Of a stretch of 64,000 bases of DNA, positions 25,366 through 33,625 are shown in pieces; the stretch's first letter is position 1; every line of letters begins with the position of its first letter. The notes beneath the pieces were generated by a model that did no database searches, was not told the DNA's origin, and saw nothing but the letters and a program-made list of their open reading frames with translations. This stretch comes from Nitrospira_D sp019636945. GTDB taxonomy: Bacteria; Nitrospirota; Nitrospiria; Nitrospirales; Nitrospiraceae. The translations under genes were made by a program, and so were the position numbers. The stretch spans positions 310,001 through 374,000 of the forward strand of contig NZ_JBLFBO010000001.1 in NCBI RefSeq assembly GCF_047338595.1. The letters run 5' to 3'.

Positions 25366-25758
25366 GTGAGACTCCCGATGGTCATTGTTCTGGTTGTTAT
25401 CGCATACGGTTCGATGCTTGTGGCGCCGGCCTGGAGCCAATCCACATCGACTGATTCTCTACAAGGGACGGCCTCAGGAGCCGGCATGGGTGCTGCTTCT
25501 GCCGCCGCCACCATCTTGTACTTCCCGTTCAAAGCTGCGTTTGCCATAGGCGGAGGTGTTGTCGGCGGCTTGGCCTATGTCTTTTCAGGATTTAGTGAGT
25601 CAACGGCAAAGAATATTTGGGTTCCCAGTGTATATGGAACCTATGTCATTACCCCAGAGCATCTCAGCGGCGATCGCCCGGTTCGTTTCCTGGGCGTGGC
25701 GGCTGAAAACGAGGGATTCGCTCCTGCCCCTACTTTGGCACCCGAACCTGCACAGTGA
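25366..25758 (+). CDS. Small exported protein of unknown function
   Basis: A 130-residue product from GTG 25366, chosen because AAGGAGG (25351-25357) lies eight bases upstream. A signal peptide (MVIVLVVIAYGSMLVAPAWS) is followed by a Gly/Ala-rich hydrophobic segment (about 45-80: GAASAAATILYFPFKAAFAIGGGVVGGLAYVF) that could insert in a membrane. A short polar tail contains a GTYVITPEHL motif and Pro/Ala repeats. I do not recognise the family. The next gene begins 3 bases after its stop, so the two are likely co-transcribed. Confidence 0.65.
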   Translation: MRLPMVIVLVVIAYGSMLVAPAWSQSTSTDSLQGTASGAGMGAASAAATILYFPFKAAFAIGGGVVGGLAYVFSGFSESTAKNIWVPSVYGTYVITPEHLSGDRPVRFLGVAAENEGFAPAPTLAPEPAQ

Positions 25759-25761
25759 ATT

Positions 25762-26502
25762 ATGAAACCTGTCATCGGCGTGACTCCTGACTTTAATGCC
25801 GGTGACAGGAAGGATATGGGCGGGTCCGAGCCTACGTACTTCCTCCGGGCTCGCTACATTCGAGCCATTGAAGAGCTCGGGGGTATTCCCTTAGTCTTGC
25901 CTTTAGTGTCTGCAGCAGCCGATCGACGGCGACTTCTTGACAGTGTTGATGGGCTGCTTCTTACCGGTAGCGGCCCCGATCTTCCGCCACTCCTGTATGG
26001 AGAGAAGCAGCGCTACAAATTTTCACTGGTCAGTGAGCGGCGTGCTGACTTCGAGCTGGAGATGGTGCGTCAAGCGAGGCGACGGGACCTTCCGCTCTTA
26101 GGGATTTGTGGAGGGATGCAGACCGTAAATGTGGCCTGTGGAGGCAGCCTTTTTCAGGATATCCCCGCGCAGCTTCCACGCGCAATGGATCATCGCCAGA
26201 AGACGAAGGCGGTCTCTGTCTCCCATGCGGTGACCGTGCTACCGAAGAGCCTCCTGAAGCAGATTGTCGGAAAAGAAACGCTGATGGTGAATAGCTCACA
26301 TCATCAGTCCGTGAAAACCGTTGCTCCATCACTCATCGCTAGTGCGGTAGCTTCCGATGGCATTATTGAGGCCATTGAGTCCCCTAACCATCGATTTCTC
26401 CTTGCCATTCAATGGCATCCTGAGTTTCTATTCGACCGACATATGGCTCACCGTCGGCTCTTTGAGGCTCTGTTACGCGCCGCGCGGCGGACCAGGGCAT
26501 GA
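25762..26502 (+). CDS. Class I glutamine amidotransferase-like hydrolase (peptidase C26 / PuuD type)
   Basis: A 246-residue protein with the nucleophile-elbow cysteine in LLGICGGMQTVNVACGGSLFQDI and the His/Glu pair in IQWHPEFLFD. This layout matches gamma-glutamyl-gamma-aminobutyrate hydrolases and related free-standing amidases. The catalytic triad is complete. The actual gamma-glutamyl substrate is unknown. An amino-acid permease follows 133 bp downstream, which loosely suggests amine or amino-acid metabolism. Confidence 0.87.
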   Translation: MKPVIGVTPDFNAGDRKDMGGSEPTYFLRARYIRAIEELGGIPLVLPLVSAAADRRRLLDSVDGLLLTGSGPDLPPLLYGEKQRYKFSLVSERRADFELEMVRQARRRDLPLLGICGGMQTVNVACGGSLFQDIPAQLPRAMDHRQKTKAVSVSHAVTVLPKSLLKQIVGKETLMVNSSHHQSVKTVAPSLIASAVASDGIIEAIESPNHRFLLAIQWHPEFLFDRHMAHRRLFEALLRAARRTRA

Positions 26503-26635
26503 GCTTTCTGGGCGGGTCGGAAATGCCGAACCATTCTCAGTCGGTAGTCCCCTCGTGTAGGCGTGAAGGTCAAGCGAGCTTTTTGCTGGTGATTTCTTCG
26601 GGCCAAAGCATTGCCCCTGAAGCCGGAGACTAGCT

Positions 26636-28072
26636 GTGAGCAATCCCTTCTTCCGGACGAAACCCATCGATCAAATTCTGGCCGATGCGGAGCGGCCGGA
26701 GCATCGCCTCAAGAAAACACTGACGGCGTGGGATCTGACGGCGCTGGGGATCGGCGCGATTATTGGGACCGGGATCTTTGTCCTGATCGGGACTGCCATT
26801 GTGGGCGATGCTCATCGCCCTGGGGCAGGGCCGGGGATTGTCCTCTCTTTTGTTCTTTCAGGTGTGACCTGTGCGCTGGCCGCCCTCTGCTATGCAGAGT
26901 TCTCCGCGATGATTCCGGTGGCGGGGTCTGCGTATACCTTTTCATACGCCACCTTGGGAGAGTTTCTCGCCTGGCTGACCGGATGGAATCTGATCCTGGA
27001 ATATGGCGTCGCCTGCGTCGCCGTCGCCATTGGTTGGTCGGGATACTTCAATAAACTGCTCAAGCTCGCAGGTATCGAATTGCCCTACTGGGCTACCAAT
27101 CCACCGCAGTGGGCTGGTGGGCCGGAAGGGAGCATTGCGAATTTCCCCGCTGCCATCATCGTTTTACTTGTCACGATGATCCTTGTAATTGGGATAAAGG
27201 AGAGTGCAAGGGCTGCTGGCATGATCGTGCTTCTGAAACTGGCGGTGATTCTTTTCTTCATCGCTGTTGGAGCTCCAGCTGTGAATAGCGACAATTGGGC
27301 ACCGTTCATGCCAAACGGGTTCGAGGGCGTCCGAGCCGCTGCTGCCATCATCTTTTTTGCCTATATTGGGTTTGATGCCGTCTCTACGGCGGCAGAAGAG
27401 GCAAAGAATCCACAGCGCGATGTTCCGTTCGGGATCCTAGGATCGTTGAGTGTCTGTACGGTCTTGTACATTTCCGTCGCGATCGTACTGACGGGGCTGG
27501 TTCCGGTCGGCCAAATCGATATTCATGCACCGGTCGCTGAAGCGCTCACGCTGGTTGGGTTCAAATGGGGTGCCGCGATCGTCGCGATCGGAGCTGTCGC
27601 GGGAATCACCAGCGTACTGGTTGTCATGATGTTGGGGCAAATCCGCGTCTTCTTTGCCATGTCACGAGATCAACTGTTGAGTCCCGGCTTATCCACGGTT
27701 CACGCACGATTTGGAACCCCGCATCGAGCGACCATTCTCACTGGCGTCGTTGTGGCAATTCTTTCGGCGTTCTTCCAGATCGGGGAGGCGGCCGACATGA
27801 CCAATATCGGAACATTTTTTGCGTTTGTTTTGGTCAGTTTCGGGGTCATGCTGTTGCGATACACAAAGCCCAATCAGCCACGCCCATTTCGTCTTCCGTT
27901 TATGCCCCTTGTGCCGCTCTTGAGCATTGCTGCCTGCCTCTACCTCATGGCTGGGCTGCCATGGGCCACGTGGATCCGCTTTGGAGTGTGGACTGCTGTG
28001 GGTATTGTGGTCTACCTCGGCTATGGTATGAAATACAGCAAACTCTCCAGGCGAGACACCCAGAACTGTTGA
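26636..28072 (+). CDS. APC-superfamily amino-acid permease
   Basis: Inner-membrane transporter of 478 residues with about 12 hydrophobic helices. The N-terminal signature LGIGAIIGTGIFVLIGTA is the substrate-binding unwound helix 1 of APC transporters. The FAYIGFDAVSTAAEEAKNPQRDVP segment is typical of the cationic amino-acid transporter (CAT) branch. The start is GTG at 26636, placed where family homology begins. The ribosome-binding site is weak (GGAGA). Substrate is inferred only at the level of 'amino acid'. Confidence 0.88.
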   Translation: MSNPFFRTKPIDQILADAERPEHRLKKTLTAWDLTALGIGAIIGTGIFVLIGTAIVGDAHRPGAGPGIVLSFVLSGVTCALAALCYAEFSAMIPVAGSAYTFSYATLGEFLAWLTGWNLILEYGVACVAVAIGWSGYFNKLLKLAGIELPYWATNPPQWAGGPEGSIANFPAAIIVLLVTMILVIGIKESARAAGMIVLLKLAVILFFIAVGAPAVNSDNWAPFMPNGFEGVRAAAAIIFFAYIGFDAVSTAAEEAKNPQRDVPFGILGSLSVCTVLYISVAIVLTGLVPVGQIDIHAPVAEALTLVGFKWGAAIVAIGAVAGITSVLVVMMLGQIRVFFAMSRDQLLSPGLSTVHARFGTPHRATILTGVVVAILSAFFQIGEAADMTNIGTFFAFVLVSFGVMLLRYTKPNQPRPFRLPFMPLVPLLSIAACLYLMAGLPWATWIRFGVWTAVGIVVYLGYGMKYSKLSRRDTQNC

Positions 28073-28118
28073 GGGCTTCGACGAGGCAGACGGGGAATGC
28101 TGATTTGCGCGATATCGA

Positions 28119-28538
28119 TTACGTGGAGGGTGATATTGTCGATACAGGAGCTGCGGTAGGAGGGACGTCCGTCGGGGCTGAAGCTGCTCCAGGCGTAGCC
28201 TGACTCGGAACAGGTGGCGCAGGAGCGGGTGGAGGAGTAGCGGCCTTTGGTGGTGCAGCAGGTTTTAGTGGCGCCGGCTTTTCAGGCTTAATGCCTCCCT
28301 CCCAGGATGGACCAGAATACATATCCGCAGTTAAGCCCTTGGTTTTCCATTTCTCCTCAAAGTCTGCGGCGGCTTTGTTCGGCGTTTCCCCAACACCGGT
28401 GACATCATTCCAGGGATACACTTTCGGACCGATCTGGCAGCCTGATTCTGTTCGTCGCAAATACAACGCGATGGGATTACCGCGGTAGGGCCCAAGAAAA
28501 ATATGAACAGATCCGACGTACTCGAGCAATGAGGCCAT
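28119..28538 (-). CDS. Protein of unknown function with a Pro/Ala-rich tail
   Basis: A 139-residue product. The start at MASLLEYVGSVHIFLGPYRG is chosen because GGGAGGG lies just upstream. An ATG 51 bases farther up has no such site. The folded part (about 1-85) includes SGCQIGPKVYPWNDVTGVGETPNKAAADFEEKWK. The rest is a low-complexity chain of Lys/Pro/Ala repeats (about 85-139), probably disordered. There is no signal peptide. I do not recognise the family. Confidence 0.6.
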   Translation of the reverse strand: MASLLEYVGSVHIFLGPYRGNPIALYLRRTESGCQIGPKVYPWNDVTGVGETPNKAAADFEEKWKTKGLTADMYSGPSWEGGIKPEKPAPLKPAAPPKAATPPPAPAPPVPSQATPGAASAPTDVPPTAAPVSTISPST

Positions 28539-28686
28539 AAGGCCCTCCCAGAAATGCTCATGATGCCACAAGAGGTGAGAACGGAGCAAGACTAGCTTTG
28601 AGTGGCACCTGACGGACTCAGCGACCGCCTACCGAAAGGGGCGCTCCATAGGTCGTCTTCCAAAGAGAACCAATCCTCAAAAAGGC

Positions 28687-29790
28687 TCATGCCTCAGCTT
28701 TCACGACCCGCTCTCGAGTTTGGTGAATGGACCGCAAGAGCGCTCGATGGCTGCGGCAACCCACCGCCAATCTCGCATCAGAGATCGTGACGGGTCGATA
28801 GGGAAGGAGGTACCGGTCCTTCAGACGGCGGATGCGGGCAAGGGATTGAGCCAGCCGTTGTGGAGAGATATCTGAGCCGGTAACAGCCTTGGTAACGGCT
28901 TGCATGGCGGTGATCACTCTATTCCGATCCTTGCAGATCAGGGGCATGTCGCAACCCGCTTGGATGGCCAGCACCGCCGCGTCTCCGACACCGTAGTGAT
29001 CGATGATCGCGTGCATTTCAAGGTCATCCGTCAGGACAACTCCGTCGTAGTACAACTCTTGGCGAAGCAATTTTGAGATGATGGCCGGCGACAAGGTCGC
29101 CGGCCTCTGCGCATCCAATGCCTGATACTGGACATGGGCTGTCATCATCGTGGCGACCCCGCTGTCAATGGCGCGACGGAACGGAGGGAACTCAATGCGC
29201 TCGAGGCGATCGCGAGAGGCCGTCACGACGGGCAATTCTTTGTGAGAGTCAGACGTAGTATCGCCATGCCCTGGAAAGTGCTTCCCACAGGCGACCACCC
29301 GATTGTCTTGGAGGCCACCCACCGTGGCCAAGCCCAATTCAGACACAAGGTCGGGCGTTGCGCCGAATGCTCGGTCGCCGATGACGGGGTTTGATGGATT
29401 ACTATTGACGTCCAGCACGGGGGACATATTCATGTTGATCCCGACAGCCGCCAGTTCTTTTGCGGTCGTTGCGGCTGCGGCATAAGCCAGTTCTGAGGAG
29501 TGACATTGCCCGAGGACGTCACATGGTGGGAAAATCGTAAATTCTTTCGGCAACCGTGAGACACGTCCACCTTCTTGATCAATGGAAATCAGGAGAGGGG
29601 AATGCGGACTACAGCGTTGAAGGTTGTTCGTCAGGTCAACGATCTGCTCGGTCGACTCCAGATTCCTTGCAAAGAGGATGATCCCGCCGGGCTGGCATTC
29701 TTTGATGAACGACGCAAGATCCGCCGACACGGTTGTACCGTCAAAGCCGATCATGAAGAGCTGTCCGATGTGATCCTGAGCGATCGTCAT
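28687..29790 (-). CDS. nagZ: Beta-N-acetylhexosaminidase NagZ (glycoside hydrolase family 3)
   Basis: Cytoplasmic enzyme that removes N-acetylglucosamine from anhydro-muropeptides during peptidoglycan recycling. The 367-residue protein carries IDQEGGRVSRL near residue 70 and the diagnostic KHFPGHGDTTSDSHKELPVV loop, which contains the catalytic His/Asp pair. The nucleophile aspartate is in VVLTDDLEMHAI. Its start overlaps pepA by 4 bp, so the two are coupled. Confidence 0.93.
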   Translation of the reverse strand: MTIAQDHIGQLFMIGFDGTTVSADLASFIKECQPGGIILFARNLESTEQIVDLTNNLQRCSPHSPLLISIDQEGGRVSRLPKEFTIFPPCDVLGQCHSSELAYAAAATTAKELAAVGINMNMSPVLDVNSNPSNPVIGDRAFGATPDLVSELGLATVGGLQDNRVVACGKHFPGHGDTTSDSHKELPVVTASRDRLERIEFPPFRRAIDSGVATMMTAHVQYQALDAQRPATLSPAIISKLLRQELYYDGVVLTDDLEMHAIIDHYGVGDAAVLAIQAGCDMPLICKDRNRVITAMQAVTKAVTGSDISPQRLAQSLARIRRLKDRYLLPYRPVTISDARLAVGCRSHRALLRSIHQTRERVVKAEA

Positions 29791-31319
29791 GCCTGTGTGC
29801 TCTCAGGCTTCAGCGAGCGATTGATCAGGAACTGGATCAACAGCCTTGTGCCGATACCAGTCGGGCCCTTGGGAATGTAGGCTCGTTCTCGCTCGCTCCA
29901 ATCGGTGCTGGCGATATCGAGGTGTACCCAAGGATAGTCGCCCACGAACTTGCTCAGGAACAGAGCGGCGGTGATCATGCCGCCGCCACGCCCTCCGATA
30001 TTTCGCATATCGGCAACATCGCTTCGTAGTTGTTCGAAGTATTCCTCCCACAACGGCATTTCCCATACCCGCTCTCCGGCTCGGAGACCGGCGCCTGTGA
30101 TTGCAGCCTTCAACGTTGTATCGGTGCCGAACATACCGATGGCGAATTGTCCGAGAGCGACAACGCAGGCCCCTGTCAGCGTTGCGATGTCGATGAGTGC
30201 GGCCGGTTTAAAACGGGTCGCATAGGCCAGGCCGTCCGATAAAATCAACCGACCTTCGGCATCGGTGTTTTGGACTTCCACAGTTTTTCCTGAGAGGGTG
30301 GTGACCACGTCCCCTGGACGCATCGCGCGACCACCGGGCATGTTTTCTGCCACCGGAAGGATGCCGATGAGGTTGAGGGGTAATTTCAGCCGGGCCGCAG
30401 CCCGTACGGTAGCCAGAACCTCGGCGCCTCCGGTCATGTCGGCTTTCATTTGCTCCATGTTCTCGGCTGGTTTGAGCGAAATCCCTCCAGTATCGAAGGT
30501 GATAGTCTTCCCGACGAGAACGACCGGAGAATCGTCTTTCTTCTTGGCTCCATGGTACTGGAGAATAATGAATTTCGGCGGTTCGTGGCTGCCTTTCGCG
30601 ACACCAAGCAACGCCCCCATCCCAAGCCGCTCCATTTCCTTCTGCTCCAAGATCTTGAGGTTTACACCGGTGTCTTTCGCTATGGCCTTGGCCTCACTCG
30701 CGATCTTGGTCGGGGTCATCACATTGGAAGGATGGTTGCAGAGATCACGAACGAAAACGGTGGCTTCGGCGGTTGCGATTCCACGGCGGATGCCCTCAGA
30801 AATGGGGTTCAGATGGCTTTTCTGCGAGACCAGGATGGTCATGGTAGCCACGCCCTTGCCGACCGGAGCCTCGCTGCGATAGGCCGTGAACTGATAGCTT
30901 CCCAGGATCGCTCCTTCAGTCAGGGTCTGCGACAGGTCGCTCACTGAAGCCCCGGGTGGTACGGCGCTTGGCAGCATAACGGTGAAAGAACCGGCTTTTG
31001 CTTGGCGAACCCGTTTGACGGCATACCCCATGGCTTGGCGAATCTGATCCAGGCCTAGTTGGGGTCGCTTCCCCAGACCAGCTAAAATCAGGCGCTTTGC
31101 TGGAAGTTTTCCATGCGTGTGAAGCAGCATGACCTCGTGCAGCTTCCCTTCGAACTCCCGTGATCGCTGGAGCTCCCGAAGTGCTCCACCAAGGGCTCGA
31201 TCCAACACAGCGCCCTCGGATGTCGCCAGACTATCGTCTTCGCACAGCAGGATGACCAGCGCTTCAGTCCGGTCGGTGTCGACGCGTCCTTGTTTGGCGT
31301 GAACCCGCATGATATTCAT
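29787..31319 (-). CDS. pepA: Leucyl aminopeptidase (M17)
   Basis: Hexameric two-metal aminopeptidase, 510 residues. The N-terminal domain spans about 1-175. The catalytic domain contains GKTITFDTGGISLKPAENM (metal-binding Lys/Asp) and NTDAEGRLILSDGLAYA, both diagnostic for M17. PepA in E. coli also binds DNA at Xer sites. Whether that applies here is unknown. It lies between queE and nagZ on the same strand. Confidence 0.95.
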   Translation of the reverse strand: MNIMRVHAKQGRVDTDRTEALVILLCEDDSLATSEGAVLDRALGGALRELQRSREFEGKLHEVMLLHTHGKLPAKRLILAGLGKRPQLGLDQIRQAMGYAVKRVRQAKAGSFTVMLPSAVPPGASVSDLSQTLTEGAILGSYQFTAYRSEAPVGKGVATMTILVSQKSHLNPISEGIRRGIATAEATVFVRDLCNHPSNVMTPTKIASEAKAIAKDTGVNLKILEQKEMERLGMGALLGVAKGSHEPPKFIILQYHGAKKKDDSPVVLVGKTITFDTGGISLKPAENMEQMKADMTGGAEVLATVRAAARLKLPLNLIGILPVAENMPGGRAMRPGDVVTTLSGKTVEVQNTDAEGRLILSDGLAYATRFKPAALIDIATLTGACVVALGQFAIGMFGTDTTLKAAITGAGLRAGERVWEMPLWEEYFEQLRSDVADMRNIGGRGGGMITAALFLSKFVGDYPWVHLDIASTDWSERERAYIPKGPTGIGTRLLIQFLINRSLKPESTQA

Positions 31320-31421
31320 TGGTTTCTCCTTATGTGACTATGACGATCAACCGCGATCAGCCCTTGTTTGTAGGTTCGTGGGTGCAACAGGTCTGGCATT
31401 CTTGATGGTCCAGGAGACTCC

Positions 31422-32057
31422 TCACACACCGCGCATATCGGGTGCCCAAATATGTTTGTGCAGTTGGAGTTGAAGACGCGCACCGAGGCGGTCTTCCAGC
31501 AGCCACTCTGCCAACTGGCGAGGATCGAGTGTCCCGAACACCGGACTGAAGAGGACGGGGCAGCGATCGGTCAAATGGAATTGTCGGAGAATGCCTTTTG
31601 TCCATTCATAATCGATGCGATCCTGAATGACGAATTTGATTTCATCTCGCGGTCTGAGCCGTTCCACATTGGGCCAGTGCATGCGGTCCGTCATACCGCT
31701 CCCTGGGCATTTCACATCCAGAACGATGCGAACGGATGGATCGACGGTGCTGGTGTCGATGGCACCGCTCGTTTCAAGAAGGACCGTGAAACCGTCCTGA
31801 CACAATCGATGCAACAGGGTGGTCGTTTCCGCTTGTGCCAAGGGTTCGCCTCCCGTCACCTCGACCAAGGGACACCCGTACGAACGGACCTTCCCGAGAA
31901 TGTCTTCGAGGGATTGTTCTGTCCCTCCAAGGAATGCGTACTCTGTGTCGCACCAGGTGCAGCGAAGAGGGCAGCCGGTGAGGCGCACAAACACGCAGGG
32001 TAATCCGGCAAAGGTTGACTCCCCTTGAATGCTATGAAAGATTTCGGTAACGCGCAT
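31422..32057 (-). CDS. queE: 7-carboxy-7-deazaguanine synthase QueE
   Basis: Radical-SAM enzyme of the queuosine precursor pathway. The product is 211 residues from MRVTEIFHSIQGES. The CxxxCxxC cluster motif is in GCPLRCTWC, and the GGEP motif is in EVTGGEPLAQ. An ATG two codons farther upstream is possible. No other queuosine genes are in the window. It follows the HAD phosphatase by 75 bp. Confidence 0.93.
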   Translation of the reverse strand: MRVTEIFHSIQGESTFAGLPCVFVRLTGCPLRCTWCDTEYAFLGGTEQSLEDILGKVRSYGCPLVEVTGGEPLAQAETTTLLHRLCQDGFTVLLETSGAIDTSTVDPSVRIVLDVKCPGSGMTDRMHWPNVERLRPRDEIKFVIQDRIDYEWTKGILRQFHLTDRCPVLFSPVFGTLDPRQLAEWLLEDRLGARLQLQLHKHIWAPDMRGV

Positions 32058-32132
32058 GAACACTGTGTGGGCTAACTCATGATGGACGTGGTGATTCGCC
32101 GAAGAGGGATACTTCCGGTCATCAGCATTGGT

Positions 32133-32813
32133 TCAGGGCCACTTGACAACCGGCCAGTTGAGACGACGGGCTATAGCATCCATTCCCCGAATCGGATTGA
32201 CCACCGTTGGATGTCCTACGGCGCGGAGAAGGTCTACATCTCCCGGACTATCGCCATACGCATAGCATTGGGATAAATCCAATGTGAGGTCCTGGGTCAA
32301 CCGATCGATCAGTTGACGTTTTCCCGCTCCATATGGGAGTGGGGGCACCAGCAAACCCGTATAGAGACCTTGTTGCTGCTCCAACCGGGTGGCAAAACAC
32401 CGATCCACTCGAAGTGCGTCAGCAACCGGGGCGATCAGAAAGTCGAGCGATCCGGTCACGAAAATGATGGCGTGGCCTGCCCGGCGATGTTCATCGAGCT
32501 TGCGCATGGCAAGCGCCGAGACGCGAGGACAGAGCTCTTCCCGACAAAATTCTTCACCCAGTGGTTCAATCACCTGCGAAGGTTTCCCGGCCAAGTACAG
32601 CTTTCGTTGGCGGAGAGGATGAAGCGACAAGGGAGGAACATGCCGCAAAAGCCACGCCACGCTGTCTCGAGCTTCAGGCCAACCGACAACTCCCCGACGC
32701 CACAGCCAACGGAAAAATCTCAACTCACTGGCTTCGCCGGGTAAGATTGTATTGTCGACATCGAAAAATGCAGCAACCGTAGAAGTAAGGTCTCGTTGAT
32801 CAGTCTGTATCAT
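32133..32813 (-). CDS. HAD-IB family phosphatase (SerB-like)
   Basis: A 226-residue phosphatase. Motif I is FFDVDNTIL (nucleophile Asp), motif II is IFVTGSLDF, a lysine in GAGKRQLID provides motif III, and motif IV is YAYGDSPGDVDLL. The arrangement matches subfamily IB, which includes phosphoserine phosphatase. The substrate cannot be decided from the sequence. It is the first gene of a likely HAD-queE-pepA-nagZ run, with a good promoter at 32847-32875. Confidence 0.87.
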   Translation of the reverse strand: MIQTDQRDLTSTVAAFFDVDNTILPGEASELRFFRWLWRRGVVGWPEARDSVAWLLRHVPPLSLHPLRQRKLYLAGKPSQVIEPLGEEFCREELCPRVSALAMRKLDEHRRAGHAIIFVTGSLDFLIAPVADALRVDRCFATRLEQQQGLYTGLLVPPLPYGAGKRQLIDRLTQDLTLDLSQCYAYGDSPGDVDLLRAVGHPTVVNPIRGMDAIARRLNWPVVKWP

Positions 32814-32846
32814 GCGAGCGCAATGGAGATGTGAATTGAGAGGGCA

Positions 32847-32875
32847 ATTCTACCGGACGATTCGTTCATTGACAA
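32847..32875 (-). promoter_or_regulatory. Promoter for the HAD phosphatase run
   Basis: Minus strand: -35 TTGTCA (32870-32875), 17 bp, -10 TAGAAT (32847-32852). The -35 box overlaps the -35 of the divergent promoter at 32869-32898. Confidence 0.6.
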
Positions 32876-32898
32876 GAATTTTAGGCTACTTCTATAAT
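32869..32898 (+). promoter_or_regulatory. Consensus promoter upstream of tRNA-Leu(GAG)
   Basis: -35 TTGACA (32869-32874), 18 bp, -10 TATAAT (32893-32898): both boxes are perfect consensus. The predicted start is about 165 bases before the tRNA, so the precursor has a long leader. No open frame in that leader is convincing. Confidence 0.75.
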
Positions 32899-33070
32899 GC
32901 GGCTTCCTTTCCCCTCATATGCTGGCTTGGGGGCTTTCAACGCAGAGTTCGTGATACAAACCTGCGAGAAGGCCGGGGAGAGCGAAATCCGATGACGCGT
33001 GTTTCAGACCGTCACGGTGTTGAGCCTCCCAAGAACAGGATGGCAGGCTTGGTTGTATATCCTGCTGAGT

Positions 33071-33154
33071 GCCGAAGTGGTGGAATGGCAGACACGCACG
33101 TTTGAGGGGCGTGTGGCGCAAGCCGTGCGGGTTCAAGTCCCGCCTTCGGCACCA
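33071..33154 (+). tRNA. tRNA-Leu (anticodon GAG)
   Basis: 84 nt with encoded CCA. The acceptor GCCGAAG pairs with CTTCGGC. The anticodon loop TTGAGGG gives GAG (reads CUC/CUU), and the long variable arm fits leucine. Confidence 0.96.
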
Positions 33155-33625
33155 TAGTGTTCCTCTGTTGTAGTCTCCAGGCACTCACCTAACTGCCAAC
33201 GGTGGTTTCCGTGGGTAATACCTCGCCGACAGGGCTTAGGCTATCTGTCTAGAATAGAGAACGATTGACCGAGTCGCTGACTAACTCACGGTTTCTCCTC
33301 ATCTGATTGTTGCTTCGAAAGCATCGGACGACATCGTATTTCCATAACAACGGTTCACCTACCTCATCCAAGTGTGGCTCCTTTGCATGGAGTGACCGGC
33401 GTCCTCCAGGGTAGACATGAACGGTGCTGTCTGCCAGCGGGTAATTCTTGCCGGTAGGGCGCCATTAGGACCTAGACTTTCGACTCCACATAGTAGGACA
33501 CTACGGCCCATTTGGGCCTAGTCCTGGTGGGTGTATGGTCGTCACGGGGGTGTGTCGTCAACCTCCCTCTTTCACCACCTCACCTACTATTTGGCTATTC
33601 CCGTCACGAGGCTAAGGAGCTTCAC
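33155..33625. other. Leader region before the first sensor kinase
   Basis: About 470 bp without a convincing gene. It holds the first copy of a repeated element at 33461-33503 and an AAGGAG ribosome-binding site at 33614-33619. Otherwise nothing is recognised. Confidence 0.55.
33461..33503 (+). repeat. Upstream element, copy 1 (shared by two kinase genes)
   Basis: GCCATTAGGACCTAGACTTT (33461-33480), followed by GTAGGACACTA (33493-33503). The same two blocks occur at 36390-36431 before the next kinase, with spacing differing by one base. The TAGACT inside could serve as a -10 box. Confidence 0.55.
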
